Positions 8,172 through 14,452 of a DNA stretch of 17,038 bases are shown one piece after another. The first letter of the stretch is position 1, and each line of letters starts with the position of its first letter. The notes under the pieces are model-generated. The model made no database searches, had not been told where the DNA came from, and saw nothing but the letters and a program-made list of their open reading frames with translations. Source of the DNA: JASFUX01 sp050050115 (GTDB lineage Bacteria > Pseudomonadota > Alphaproteobacteria > Caulobacterales > Maricaulaceae); contig JASFUX010000037.1 in assembly GCA_050050115.1 (NCBI GenBank), forward strand, positions 1-17,038, given 5' to 3'. A program made the position numbers and the translations under genes.

Positions 8172-8205
8172 AGGTTTGACACTTTCTCCGCGAAGGTTTG
8201 ACAAT
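8172..8205 (+). promoter_or_regulatory. Possible promoter or operator: duplicated AGGTTTGACA
   Basis: The 10-base sequence AGGTTTGACA occurs at 8172-8181 and again at 8194-8203, a 22-base period (about two helical turns). Each copy contains a perfect -35 hexamer TTGACA. From the first copy, GACAAT at 8200-8205 lies 18 bases downstream and matches four of six -10 bases. This would put a start a little upstream of the small ORF at 8237. Promoter, repressor site or chance remain open. Confidence 0.35.
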
Positions 8206-8236
8206 GCTGTTCGCGGATTGATCCAGGGAGCGGAAA

Positions 8237-8353
8237 ATGGCGGACGCGGTTAGCGCCAGACCAGGGATCAGCGACGAAAAGGAATTCGAGTTCGTAAGCA
8301 GCAATGCTCGCTGGATCAGTGACAAGATTCACGAGCAGTCGGCATGTATGTAA
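8237..8353 (+). CDS. Small hypothetical protein, 38 aa
   Basis: ATG preceded by GGGAGCGG with a short spacing, opening a 38-codon frame to TAA at 8351-8353. The product is hydrophilic with mixed charge (DEKEFEF, ARWISDKIHEQ) and no membrane segment. It overlaps the start of the next ORF by 10 bases (8344-8353) in another frame, so either the two are translationally coupled or they are one gene broken by a frameshift. Base composition is far lower in GC than the neighbours: the 60 bases 8281-8340 contain 30 G+C. I do not recognise the family. Confidence 0.4.
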   Translation: MADAVSARPGISDEKEFEFVSSNARWISDKIHEQSACM

Positions 8354-8676
8354 GACTATTCTCAGCAATAATTGCCGGAAGCATATTCCTCAGCCTACAG
8401 CCTGAAATTGGCGATCGGGCCGATACATTCGCTATGTTGTCCAACACGGCCGTGGTGCTGTCTGTGCTCGCAACTGCCGTAGCAATTTTTGACAGCGCAC
8501 GTTCAAGGTTCGGGTATCGCCGCCGAATGACGGAACTTGGTGGCTTGAATGACGACGGGACGCCCAGAATTGCGCCACCAAAACTCGTCAGGGTGAACAT
8601 GCTGGAGGCGGTGAGGATTCTGGTAATCGTCGCCTCTGGTATCGTATTTGTCTGCTTCAATCCGTTTGCTATTTGA
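8344..8676 (+). CDS. Small membrane protein of unknown function
   Basis: A 110 aa protein with about three hydrophobic segments: near residues 4-19 (LFSAIIAGSIFLSL), 30-48 (MLSNTAVVLSVLATAVAIF) and 84-105 (MLEAVRILVIVASGIVFVCF). A basic and polar stretch (SRFGYRRRMTELGG) lies between the second and third. Composition is low in GC; the 60 bases 8341-8400 contain 26 G+C, unlike the GC-rich core genes, which suggests acquired DNA. It overlaps the preceding 38-codon ORF by 10 bases, and its stop overlaps the convergent integrase stump by a few bases. No family recognised. A small membrane component of a mobile-element cargo or defence module is conceivable but not shown. Confidence 0.5.
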   Translation: MYVRLFSAIIAGSIFLSLQPEIGDRADTFAMLSNTAVVLSVLATAVAIFDSARSRFGYRRRMTELGGLNDDGTPRIAPPKLVRVNMLEAVRILVIVASGIVFVCFNPFAI

Positions 8677-8830
8677 TCCGACGCATCGCATCCCGCGCCA
8701 TCCGTTCTTGGTCCGCCGTGGTATAACGGCTGACTTCCATGAGCGTCTTGTGGCCGGTGATCGCGCCAATCTGCGATGCGCTGCGCCCAGCCTCAGCCAA
8801 CAGTCGCGTCGTGGCTTGGCGGTTCCCAAG
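8669..8830 (-). pseudogene. Tyrosine-recombinase (phage-type integrase) C-terminal remnant
   Basis: Reading the minus strand up to TAG at 8671-8669 gives ATTRLLAEAGRSASQIGAI followed by TGHKTLMEVSRYTTADQERM and a short basic tail. This is the end of the catalytic domain of phage-type integrases, including the late His in GHKT and the Tyr nucleophile in SRYT. Homology fades at about 8821-8830, just where the HxxR motif should lie (here LGNR). Nothing further of the catalytic or arm-binding domains is present, and no start codon precedes the conserved part. It is therefore a truncated leftover of an integrase, about 530 bases beyond tRNA-Ser, presumably from an element once inserted at the tRNA. 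Confidence 0.8.
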
Positions 8831-8843
8831 AGACCATCTCCAC

Positions 8844-9530
8844 CTACGCCTTCTCCCGCCTGCCCGCCGTCTCCACCACTATCGCTACGATCCGCTTTGC
8901 GCCGTTCTTTTCGAGGTGTTCACGCAACTTGCCGGCTTCGGCGAGGCGGCGGTCTTCGCGGCGGGCGACGATGACGACGAGGTCGGCGCGGCGGGCGATC
9001 AAGGCGGCCGCCTTCGAGCGAGTCGCGTCGGGGGCGTCGACCACGACCGCGTCGGCGAGCTTGCGCGCGGCGCGCCAATAGGCGGGCTGATCGATGAGCG
9101 TCACGCGCGCGGTCTCGGGCAGCGCTTCGCCATGGAAGCGCGATACGATCAGCGGCGCGGCGGCGAGCCGGTAAAGCCGCAGCATCGACGCGTTGCGCTC
9201 TGGCGCGATCCCGCCGGGCGCCTCGGCGCGCCAGAACGGCGGCGCGCCGTTCATCCGATCTTCGGGGACCAGCGGGCCGAAGCGCGCCGCGTCGGGGCCC
9301 TCGGCGATCGCGCGATAATGGCGCTCGCCAACGAGGTCGAGGTCGAACAGACAGGCACCCCCGCCGCTGCGCGCGGCGGCCTGGCGCGCGAACGTCGAGG
9401 CCGTGAGCGCGCGCAGGCGGTCCTCGCGGACGGACGCGAAAGCGATGAGCCGCTCGGGCGCGCCCAGCTGGCCGTATTGGCCGGTCAACTGGTCGACCAG
9501 CTCGGAGACGGCGTGCTCGAACTCGTCCAT
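8844..9530 (-). CDS. BY-kinase-like (CpsD/Wzc C-terminal type) ATPase-fold protein with degenerate P-loop
   Basis: A 228 aa cytoplasmic protein with the fold pattern of bacterial tyrosine autokinases that control polysaccharide export. It has a strand plus helix at 27-50, a Walker A'-like CLFDLDL (60-66), a Walker B-like VVVDAPD (162-168) and the late strand DLVVIVAR (183-190). The Walker A position reads ASVREDRLRALTAS, with no GxxGxGKS/T, so ATP binding is doubtful. The C-terminus (KNGAKRIVAIVVETAGRREKA) has no tyrosine cluster. It lies 7 bases after the Wzz-like gene, so they form an operon. Holdfast protein HfsB of Caulobacter is a comparable non-kinase partner; likeness here is by architecture only. 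Its 3' end borders the island carrying the integrase stump. Confidence 0.65.
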   Translation of the reverse strand: MDEFEHAVSELVDQLTGQYGQLGAPERLIAFASVREDRLRALTASTFARQAAARSGGGACLFDLDLVGERHYRAIAEGPDAARFGPLVPEDRMNGAPPFWRAEAPGGIAPERNASMLRLYRLAAAPLIVSRFHGEALPETARVTLIDQPAYWRAARKLADAVVVDAPDATRSKAAALIARRADLVVIVARREDRRLAEAGKLREHLEKNGAKRIVAIVVETAGRREKA

Positions 9531-9537
9531 CGGCGCG

Positions 9538-10356
9538 CTAGCTCCGGACCAGTCTGAGTTTTTGATTGCCGCGGCGGCTTGGCGACGAACCGATGCCCGC
9601 TTCTTCGCCCGACGCTTTCGGCGCCGGCGCGCAGACGATCACCGGCGCGCCGATCAGGCGCTCGGCCTCGGCGTCGGCGCTCAAAGGTCCCGCCGGCGTG
9701 CGCCGACCGCGAAACGCCGCGACGCCGCCGCCGATGAGCAACGTCGACAGCGCGCCGCCCAAAACGATCGCGATAAGTGGACGCGACCGCCGGACGGGCG
9801 GTTCGGCGCGGGCGATCACCCGTGCGCCGGTCCCCGGCGCGGCGGAGAACGCGGTGCGGAATTCGAGATAGGCGTCGATCCAGGCGTTCAGGGTCGCCGC
9901 GGTCAGATCGGGATCGTCGCCGACGTAGCGCAGCGACAGAATCTGCGCCCGCTCGTTGAGCCGCACGCGCAGCGCGCCGTCGAGCAGACCGGCGGCGACC
10001 TGCTCGGCCGCTATGTCTCCGCCGGCAAGCCGCGCGTCAGCGAGCGTCGACAGATTGACGTCGATCAGGCCGCCGGCGCGCACCAACTCGCGACGCACCT
10101 CGCGGCTGCGGAAGATCCGGGCTTCAGCCTCAAGCGGGCTTTCCGTGAACGGAGACGAGAAGAAGCGATGCGGCGCGTCGGGTTCGCGCGGCCTGACCAG
10201 CTCGGCGTCGGCGACGTAGCGGGCCGGCGCGAACACGGCGGCCGTCAGAGTGATCGCAATGCAGATCGCAGCCGCGACAACGCCGGCCTTCCGGCCACGG
10301 CGCATCGCGTCGAGGGCGGTCTTCGCCCTGCTTCGGATCGCATCTCGCGCGCTCAC
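9538..10356 (-). CDS. Wzz-like polysaccharide chain-length/co-polymerase protein (short form)
   Basis: A 272 aa inner-membrane protein with two membrane segments, at about 25-43 and 194-213. They bracket a periplasmic domain with the Wzz hallmark ILSLRYVGDDPDLTAATLNA (139-158) followed by YLEFR. A proline-containing run (RAEPPVRRSRP, 183-193) leads into the second membrane helix. The large coiled-coil seen in full-length Wzc/GumC-type proteins is missing, making it compact. A cytoplasmic tail (LIGAPVIVCAPAP) resembles the linker found before a kinase domain, and the kinase-like protein is encoded just downstream. The start is GTG with GGGGAAGG close upstream; an internal ATG at codon 18 is possible. 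No glycosyltransferase, Wza or Wzy gene is in view. Confidence 0.7.
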   Translation of the reverse strand: MSARDAIRSRAKTALDAMRRGRKAGVVAAAICIAITLTAAVFAPARYVADAELVRPREPDAPHRFFSSPFTESPLEAEARIFRSREVRRELVRAGGLIDVNLSTLADARLAGGDIAAEQVAAGLLDGALRVRLNERAQILSLRYVGDDPDLTAATLNAWIDAYLEFRTAFSAAPGTGARVIARAEPPVRRSRPLIAIVLGGALSTLLIGGGVAAFRGRRTPAGPLSADAEAERLIGAPVIVCAPAPKASGEEAGIGSSPSRRGNQKLRLVRS

Positions 10357-10442
10357 GCCCGCCCTTCCCCGATCCCGTCGCCCCGCTCGCTCGGCGCGGC
10401 CATGGACCGTTCAGAATGCACGATCGCGGCTAAGAGATTCCC

Positions 10443-10466
10443 AAAACGCCGCCTCACTTTGCGGCG
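10443..10466 (-). terminator. Rho-independent terminator after the Sel1-like gene
   Basis: On the minus strand CGCCGC and GCGGCG form a perfect 6-bp stem around an 8-base AAAGTGAG loop, followed directly by TTTT. It begins 8 bases past the Sel1-like stop codon and separates that gene from the Wzz-like gene downstream. Confidence 0.75.
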
Positions 10467-10474
10467 ATCGGGAA

Positions 10475-10849
10475 CTAAGCGGCGATGGAGGCGACCTCGA
10501 GCTCGACGACCTCTTGCGGCGCGGGCTCGGAAACGGGCGCAGTCTCCGGCGTCGGGGCCGGCGCGTCCGCGACGGGCGATTTAGCAGCGTTCGCCAGCCA
10601 TTCCCGCGCTTCGGCCTGGGCCTCGGCGACGTCGGCCGAGCACATCAGCTCGGACAGCTCCTTGCGGTAGACCTTGGCCTCGGCGACGCCGGCGAGGGCG
10701 GCGAGGTTGAACCACTTGTGCGCCTGGACATAGCTGAGCGGCGCGCCTTGGCCTGTGGAGCAGGCCAGCCCCGCGCGGTATAGCTCTTCGCCCGTGGCGT
10801 TGCGGCCGGGCGCGACAAAGGCGGCTGAATCGGTGTTAACGGCGACCAT
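10475..10849 (-). CDS. Sel1-like repeat protein
   Basis: A 124 aa protein with one to two Sel1/TPR-like helical repeats. ATGEELYRAGLACSTGQG (18-35) is followed by VQAHKWFNLAALAGVAEA (41-58), the classic A-x-KWFxLAAxxG motif, and a closing helix through AREWL. The tail (92-124) is rich in Ala, Pro and Glu and looks disordered. No signal peptide, so probably cytoplasmic; such repeats usually mediate protein contacts, and the partner is unknown. The start at 10849 has GGAAGAAG four bases upstream; a longer frame to 10924 lacks such a site. A terminator follows directly, so it is probably monocistronic. Confidence 0.75.
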   Translation of the reverse strand: MVAVNTDSAAFVAPGRNATGEELYRAGLACSTGQGAPLSYVQAHKWFNLAALAGVAEAKVYRKELSELMCSADVAEAQAEAREWLANAAKSPVADAPAPTPETAPVSEPAPQEVVELEVASIAA

Positions 10850-11030
10850 AGGACTTCTTCCCTTGAACCAAGCATGCCGCCGGAGGCCCGACTTCTTGCG
10901 GGTTGACCCGGCGGCTTCACCCAACGCCTCAAGGGCGTCTGACTGAAAGAAGACCGCATCAGGCTTGCCATCGGGTTAACGTTAGCGATTTTGATCGCAC
11001 ACAGATAGAATTTGAAGGAATTCCGCGCCG

Positions 11031-12011
11031 ATGCCGTCCGATGACCGACGAATGAGCGAGGTTCCCGTCATCTCGCTGACGCGCGAGACGGCGGATCGGG
11101 CGGAGTTCGACGCGGCCCTGCTGGCCTCGTTCAAGCAATTCGGCTTCGCCGTCCTGAGCGATCATGGAATCGACCAAGCCGTCATCGACGACGCCCTCGC
11201 CGCCGCGCGCGCCTTTTTCGCCCTGCCGCGCGAAACGAAGATGACCGCGCACCGGCCCGGAACCGCCGGCGCTCGCGGCTACACGCCGTTCGGGATCGAG
11301 ACCGCGAAAGGCGCGCGCGCGGCGGACCTCAAGGAATTCTGGCACATCGGCCGCGAGCTGCCCGCCGGCCATCGGTACGAAAAGCTCATGCCCGGCAACG
11401 TCGATGCGCCGGAAGCCGCCGGGACCGAGGATTGGCGGGGCAGAACCTACGCGCTTTACCAAGCGCTCGACGACGCCGGCCGGCGGATCCTGCGCGCCCT
11501 CGCCCGCGGGCTCGGCCTGCCCGAGACCTTCTGGGACGAGGCCGTGCGCGAAGGGGACTCGATTCTTCGCCTGCTGCATTACCCGCCGGTCGAAGCGCCT
11601 GCGCAGGGGATGCGCGCCGGGGCGCACGCCGACATCAACGCGATCACCCTGCTTCTGGGCGCGGAGGAGGACGGCCTCGAGATCCTGCCGCGCGGGCGCA
11701 GCAAGCACGAAGCGGACGCCTGGCTGAAGATCTCGCCGCCGCCCGGCGCGCTGGTGGTCAATATCGGCGACATGATCGCCCGGCAGAGCAACGACCTTTT
11801 GCCCTCGACCGTCCATCGCGTGGTCAATCCGTCGCCGGAGCGGACCGGTCGCTCGCGCTATTCGACGCCGTTCTTCTTGCACTTCGCGCCCGACTATCTG
11901 ATCGAGCCCCTGCCCGGCGCCGTGACGGCCAAGCGGCCGAACCGCTACGGCCCGCCGATCACCGCGCGCGCCTACCTCGAAGAGCGCCTGAAAGAGATCA
12001 AGCTCGCTTAG
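11031..12011 (+). CDS. Isopenicillin-N-synthase-family 2-oxoglutarate/Fe(II) oxygenase
   Basis: A 326 aa non-haem iron oxygenase of the IPNS/DIOX-N family. N-terminal signature VPVISL (11-16) and FGFAVLSDHGI (37-47) are followed by FFALPRETK (62-70). The iron triad is His199 and Asp201 in GAHADINAITLL plus His262 in STVHRVVNP. The 2-oxoglutarate-binding Arg276 and Ser278 are in RSRYSTPFF. Family members oxidise varied small molecules, including plant hormones and amino acids, and the sequence does not give the substrate. AAGGA lies about 11 bases before the ATG at 11031; the ATG at 11052 (MSEVPVIS) is a possible alternative. It is divergent from the Sel1-like gene and convergent with the GST gene, with 8 bases between stops. 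Confidence 0.9.
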   Translation: MPSDDRRMSEVPVISLTRETADRAEFDAALLASFKQFGFAVLSDHGIDQAVIDDALAAARAFFALPRETKMTAHRPGTAGARGYTPFGIETAKGARAADLKEFWHIGRELPAGHRYEKLMPGNVDAPEAAGTEDWRGRTYALYQALDDAGRRILRALARGLGLPETFWDEAVREGDSILRLLHYPPVEAPAQGMRAGAHADINAITLLLGAEEDGLEILPRGRSKHEADAWLKISPPPGALVVNIGDMIARQSNDLLPSTVHRVVNPSPERTGRSRYSTPFFLHFAPDYLIEPLPGAVTAKRPNRYGPPITARAYLEERLKEIKLA

Positions 12012-12019
12012 CGCGCCGA

Positions 12020-12751
12020 CTAGCGCCGCGCACGTTGGCCGAAGAGCACCGAGCGGGCCTTCTCGGCGTCCTTGCTGTCGGCGGCGAGGTTGTTGCGCAG
12101 CTCCGCGCCGACGTCCTTGCCGCGCTGCACGGCGGGCCGCGCAATCACGCGCTCGCGCCAGGCCTTGAGATGCGGGAAGGCGTCGATGTCCTGGCTCTGG
12201 TACTTCGGAATGATCCAGGGCCAGATCGCCATGTCGGCGATCGAATAGTCGCCGGCGATGAACGTCCGGCCGTCGGCGAGGACCATGTCGAGCACCCCAT
12301 AGAGCCGCTCGGTCTCGTTCCGGTAGCGCTCGACGCCATAGGCCAGCTTCTCGGGATCGGGCTCGATCTTGCCGGCGTAGTGCAGGAAGTGGTGCGACTG
12401 GCCGGCCATCGGGCCGAGGTTGCCCATCTGCCAGTGGAGCCATTCGTCCACCTTGACCCGCGCGCGCTCGTCTTGCGGGTAGAACTTGCCGGTCTTGCGC
12501 CCGAGGTACTGCAAGATTGCGCCGGACTCGAATATGGAGATCGGCTCCCCGCCGGGGCCGTCCGGATCGACGATCGCCGGCATGCGGTTGTTCGGGCTGA
12601 TGGCCAGGAACTCGGGCTTGAACTGATCGCCCGCGCCGATGTTCACCGGAACGATCTTGTAGGCCAGCTCCATCTCCTCGAGCGCGATGGTGATCTTCTT
12701 CCCGTTCGGCGTGGGCCAGAAGTACACCTCGATCGGCGCGGCGTCGGTCAT
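12020..12751 (-). CDS. Glutathione S-transferase, Nu-class (YghU/YfcG)-like
   Basis: A 243 aa cytosolic glutathione transferase. The thioredoxin-fold N-terminal domain has WPTPNGKKITIALEE (12-26), the Thr/Asn-containing glutathione-activating motif of the Nu class. It continues with SPNNRMPAIVDPDG (52-65), containing the cis-proline, and FESGAILQYLG (74-84). The helical C-terminal domain has FIAGDYSIADMAIWPW (164-179), the conserved N-capping motif. Nu-class enzymes such as YfcG and YghU have disulfide reductase and peroxidase activity toward organic hydroperoxides; the activity here is inferred. The ATG at 12751 has AAAGGAG upstream at good spacing, so the longer open frame to 12847 is not used. 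Confidence 0.92.
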   Translation of the reverse strand: MTDAAPIEVYFWPTPNGKKITIALEEMELAYKIVPVNIGAGDQFKPEFLAISPNNRMPAIVDPDGPGGEPISIFESGAILQYLGRKTGKFYPQDERARVKVDEWLHWQMGNLGPMAGQSHHFLHYAGKIEPDPEKLAYGVERYRNETERLYGVLDMVLADGRTFIAGDYSIADMAIWPWIIPKYQSQDIDAFPHLKAWRERVIARPAVQRGKDVGAELRNNLAADSKDAEKARSVLFGQRARR

Positions 12752-12941
12752 ATCGGCTCCTTTGCGCATGCGGCCGGCCCAGTGTCGGCCGATTGGAGCG
12801 ATGTGCAAGGCGTGCGGCCTCACGATCGCGCGAAACCTCCAGCGCAACCCGCCGCCTGAACGGCTCAGTCATCTTCGGTTCAAGCGCGATCGACGAAGCT
12901 GCTCTCATGCGAGAAATGCCTAAGTAAATCTGGAGTTTGGC

Positions 12942-13823
12942 ATGCAGCGGATTCTTATTGGCGGCGCGGCGATCGGGCTGGCGCTCGGCTTGGCGCTCGC
13001 TGCGCCGGCCGAGGCTCAGCGCCGCGGCGGGATCGGCGGACAGATCGGCGACGCCGTGCGCGACATAACGGCCGACGATCACCGCGGACGCGGCGGGGAC
13101 CGCGCCGACAACCGCCGCAACGACGGGCCCCGAAACGACGGGCAGAGAGGCGGCGGGCGCGGAGACAACGACCGGCGAGACAACGACCGCAGAGACGGCG
13201 GGTCCGGCGGCGACCGACACGCCGATCGGGGCGGAGATCGCAACGGAAACCGGGGCGGCGACCGCGACTGGAACCGCGATCGCGACTCTGACGGCCGGCG
13301 CGGCGACGGACGCGATTTCGCCGACCGGCGCGGTGACAACGACTGGCGCGACAACAACTGGCGCGACAACGATCGCCGCAACGATTGGCGCAACGACGAT
13401 TGGCGACGCAACGATCGGCGCAACGACAACTGGCGGGGGAACGACCGGCGAAACAACTGGAGCAACAACTGGCGACGCAATGACCGCAGGTACGACAACC
13501 ACCGCAACAACTATCGCGACCGCTGGCGCGCCGAGCCGCGCCGCGGGTCGTACGTCCGCTACAACAATCATCGCTACCGCGCGCGCCATGTCTGGCGGAC
13601 CCACGGCATCCCGTACAGCTACCGCCACGTGTTCCACTGGGGCGTCGGCTATCGCTATCCCTACGACTACAGACGCTATGTGATCTGGGACTACTACGAC
13701 TACTATCTGCCGCCCCCGCCGCATAACCACGTCTGGGTCCGCCATGACGACGGCGCCTATCTCGTCGCCTTGGCGACAGGGATCATCATCGGCTTGGCGG
13801 TGAACGACCCCTACTACTACTGA
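12942..13823 (+). CDS. Exported RcnB-like protein with Arg/Asp/Asn-rich repeat tract
   Basis: A 293 aa secreted protein. It has a clear Sec signal peptide with probable cleavage after AEA (residue 25). A very low-complexity Arg/Asp/Asn/Gly region (about 45-200) becomes a Trp-containing pentad repeat (WRxND, RRNDx) in its second half. A folded C-terminal domain rich in Tyr/His follows. The end of that domain (YYLPPPPHNHVWVRHDDGAYLVALATGII) in parts resembles the RcnB/YohN-type domain (LPPPPxxxxWVR...LxALATGxI). RcnB in E. coli is a periplasmic nickel/cobalt homeostasis factor, but similar proteins are numerous and mostly uncharacterised, so a metal role is only inferred. GGAG lies 7 bases before the ATG, and a strong terminator follows the stop. 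Confidence 0.8.
   Translation: MQRILIGGAAIGLALGLALAAPAEAQRRGGIGGQIGDAVRDITADDHRGRGGDRADNRRNDGPRNDGQRGGGRGDNDRRDNDRRDGGSGGDRHADRGGDRNGNRGGDRDWNRDRDSDGRRGDGRDFADRRGDNDWRDNNWRDNDRRNDWRNDDWRRNDRRNDNWRGNDRRNNWSNNWRRNDRRYDNHRNNYRDRWRAEPRRGSYVRYNNHRYRARHVWRTHGIPYSYRHVFHWGVGYRYPYDYRRYVIWDYYDYYLPPPPHNHVWVRHDDGAYLVALATGIIIGLAVNDPYYY
13325..13530 (+). repeat. Tandem 15-base units within the RcnB-like gene
   Basis: Imperfect repeats of the type GGCGCAACGACGATT, GGCGACGCAACGATC, GGCGCAACGACAACT follow one another, each coding five residues (W/R-R-N/D-D/N-x). The unit length keeps the reading frame, so copy number can change without breaking the gene. Confidence 0.7.
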
Positions 13824-13845
13824 GCACGCAAGCGGGGCGACGCGA

Positions 13846-13880
13846 GGCCCTCGCTCCTTGAACGGAGCGGGGGCCGTTTC
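13846..13880 (+). terminator. Strong Rho-independent terminator after the RcnB-like gene
   Basis: A 12-bp stem, GGCCCTCGCTCC against GGAGCGGGGGCC with one G-T wobble, closes a TTGAAC loop and is followed by GTTTCATT. It starts 22 bases after the stop codon. The same hairpin might partly serve the convergent thioesterase gene, but its T-run is on the plus strand. Confidence 0.85.
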
Positions 13881-13917
13881 ATTCTACGCCGGCTTCGTGC
13901 GCCCGCGGATTGGCGGG

Positions 13918-14400
13918 TCAGTCTTCGATCGGGAAGATCAGGCAGGTCGAGGTCGCATGGGCGAGCACCTTGCCGCGGTTGTCGGTCAGCGAGCCCGCCG
14001 CGACGCCGGTGGTCCGCCCGACGTGGACGACGTGCCCCTCGGCGCGCACGCGCCCGGTCTTGCGGGTCATCGCGGCGATCATGTTCACCTTTGTCTCGAG
14101 CGTCGAGCAGACAAGGCCTTTAGGCAGGGTCGACTGGACCGCGCAGGCGAGCGCGGAGTCGAGCATGGTCATCGCAAAGCCGCCGTGCACCGAGCCGAAA
14201 GGGTTGTAGACGCCTTCGTCAGGCTGGCCCTCGAACACCGCAAAACCGTCGCCGACCGCGGCGAGCTGAAACGGCAGGTGCTGGGTGATCGGCGCGGCGG
14301 GCAGGCGCCCCTCGGCGATCGCCTGCAGGAACTCGCGCCCCGACAGCTCGCGCGCCACGCCGGGCGGCGTGACGCCATAGTCAGACTTGTCGCGTTCCAT
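13918..14400 (-). CDS. PaaI-family hotdog-fold thioesterase
   Basis: A 160 aa acyl-CoA thioesterase-like protein with a single 4HBT domain. The key motif is NPFGSVHGGFAMTMLDSALA (66-85): the HGG loop (72-74) and Asp81 on the hotdog helix, the catalytic arrangement of PaaI-like enzymes. Later strands (VRAEGHVVHVGRTTGVAAGS) match the family. Substrate is unknown; members act on phenylacetyl-CoA derivatives or general acyl-CoAs. GAGG lies 9 bases before the ATG. It follows gatB on the same strand with about 50 bases between, so it may be co-transcribed. Confidence 0.9.
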   Translation of the reverse strand: MERDKSDYGVTPPGVARELSGREFLQAIAEGRLPAAPITQHLPFQLAAVGDGFAVFEGQPDEGVYNPFGSVHGGFAMTMLDSALACAVQSTLPKGLVCSTLETKVNMIAAMTRKTGRVRAEGHVVHVGRTTGVAAGSLTDNRGKVLAHATSTCLIFPIED

Positions 14401-14452
14401 GCGCGCTTACCTCGTCAGGCGCGGCCGCCGCGGTTTTGCGCGGCGGGCGGGT

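Noticed and set aside
10975..10995. Possible CtrA-type site (TTAA-N7-TTAA) around GTTAACGTTAGCGATT
   Set aside because: The first TTAA is present but the second half-site is GATT, so the motif is incomplete; too weak to call.
13325..13530. Regular short repeats that could suggest a CRISPR array
   Set aside because: The repeats are 15 bases, contiguous, without spacers, and in frame within an exported protein gene.
10959..13745. A 928-codon open frame on the minus strand
   Set aside because: It is antisense to the oxygenase and the RcnB-like gene and out of frame with the GST. Its Val/Ala/Pro-rich start is the complement of the Arg/Asp/Asn repeats. It has no domain of its own.
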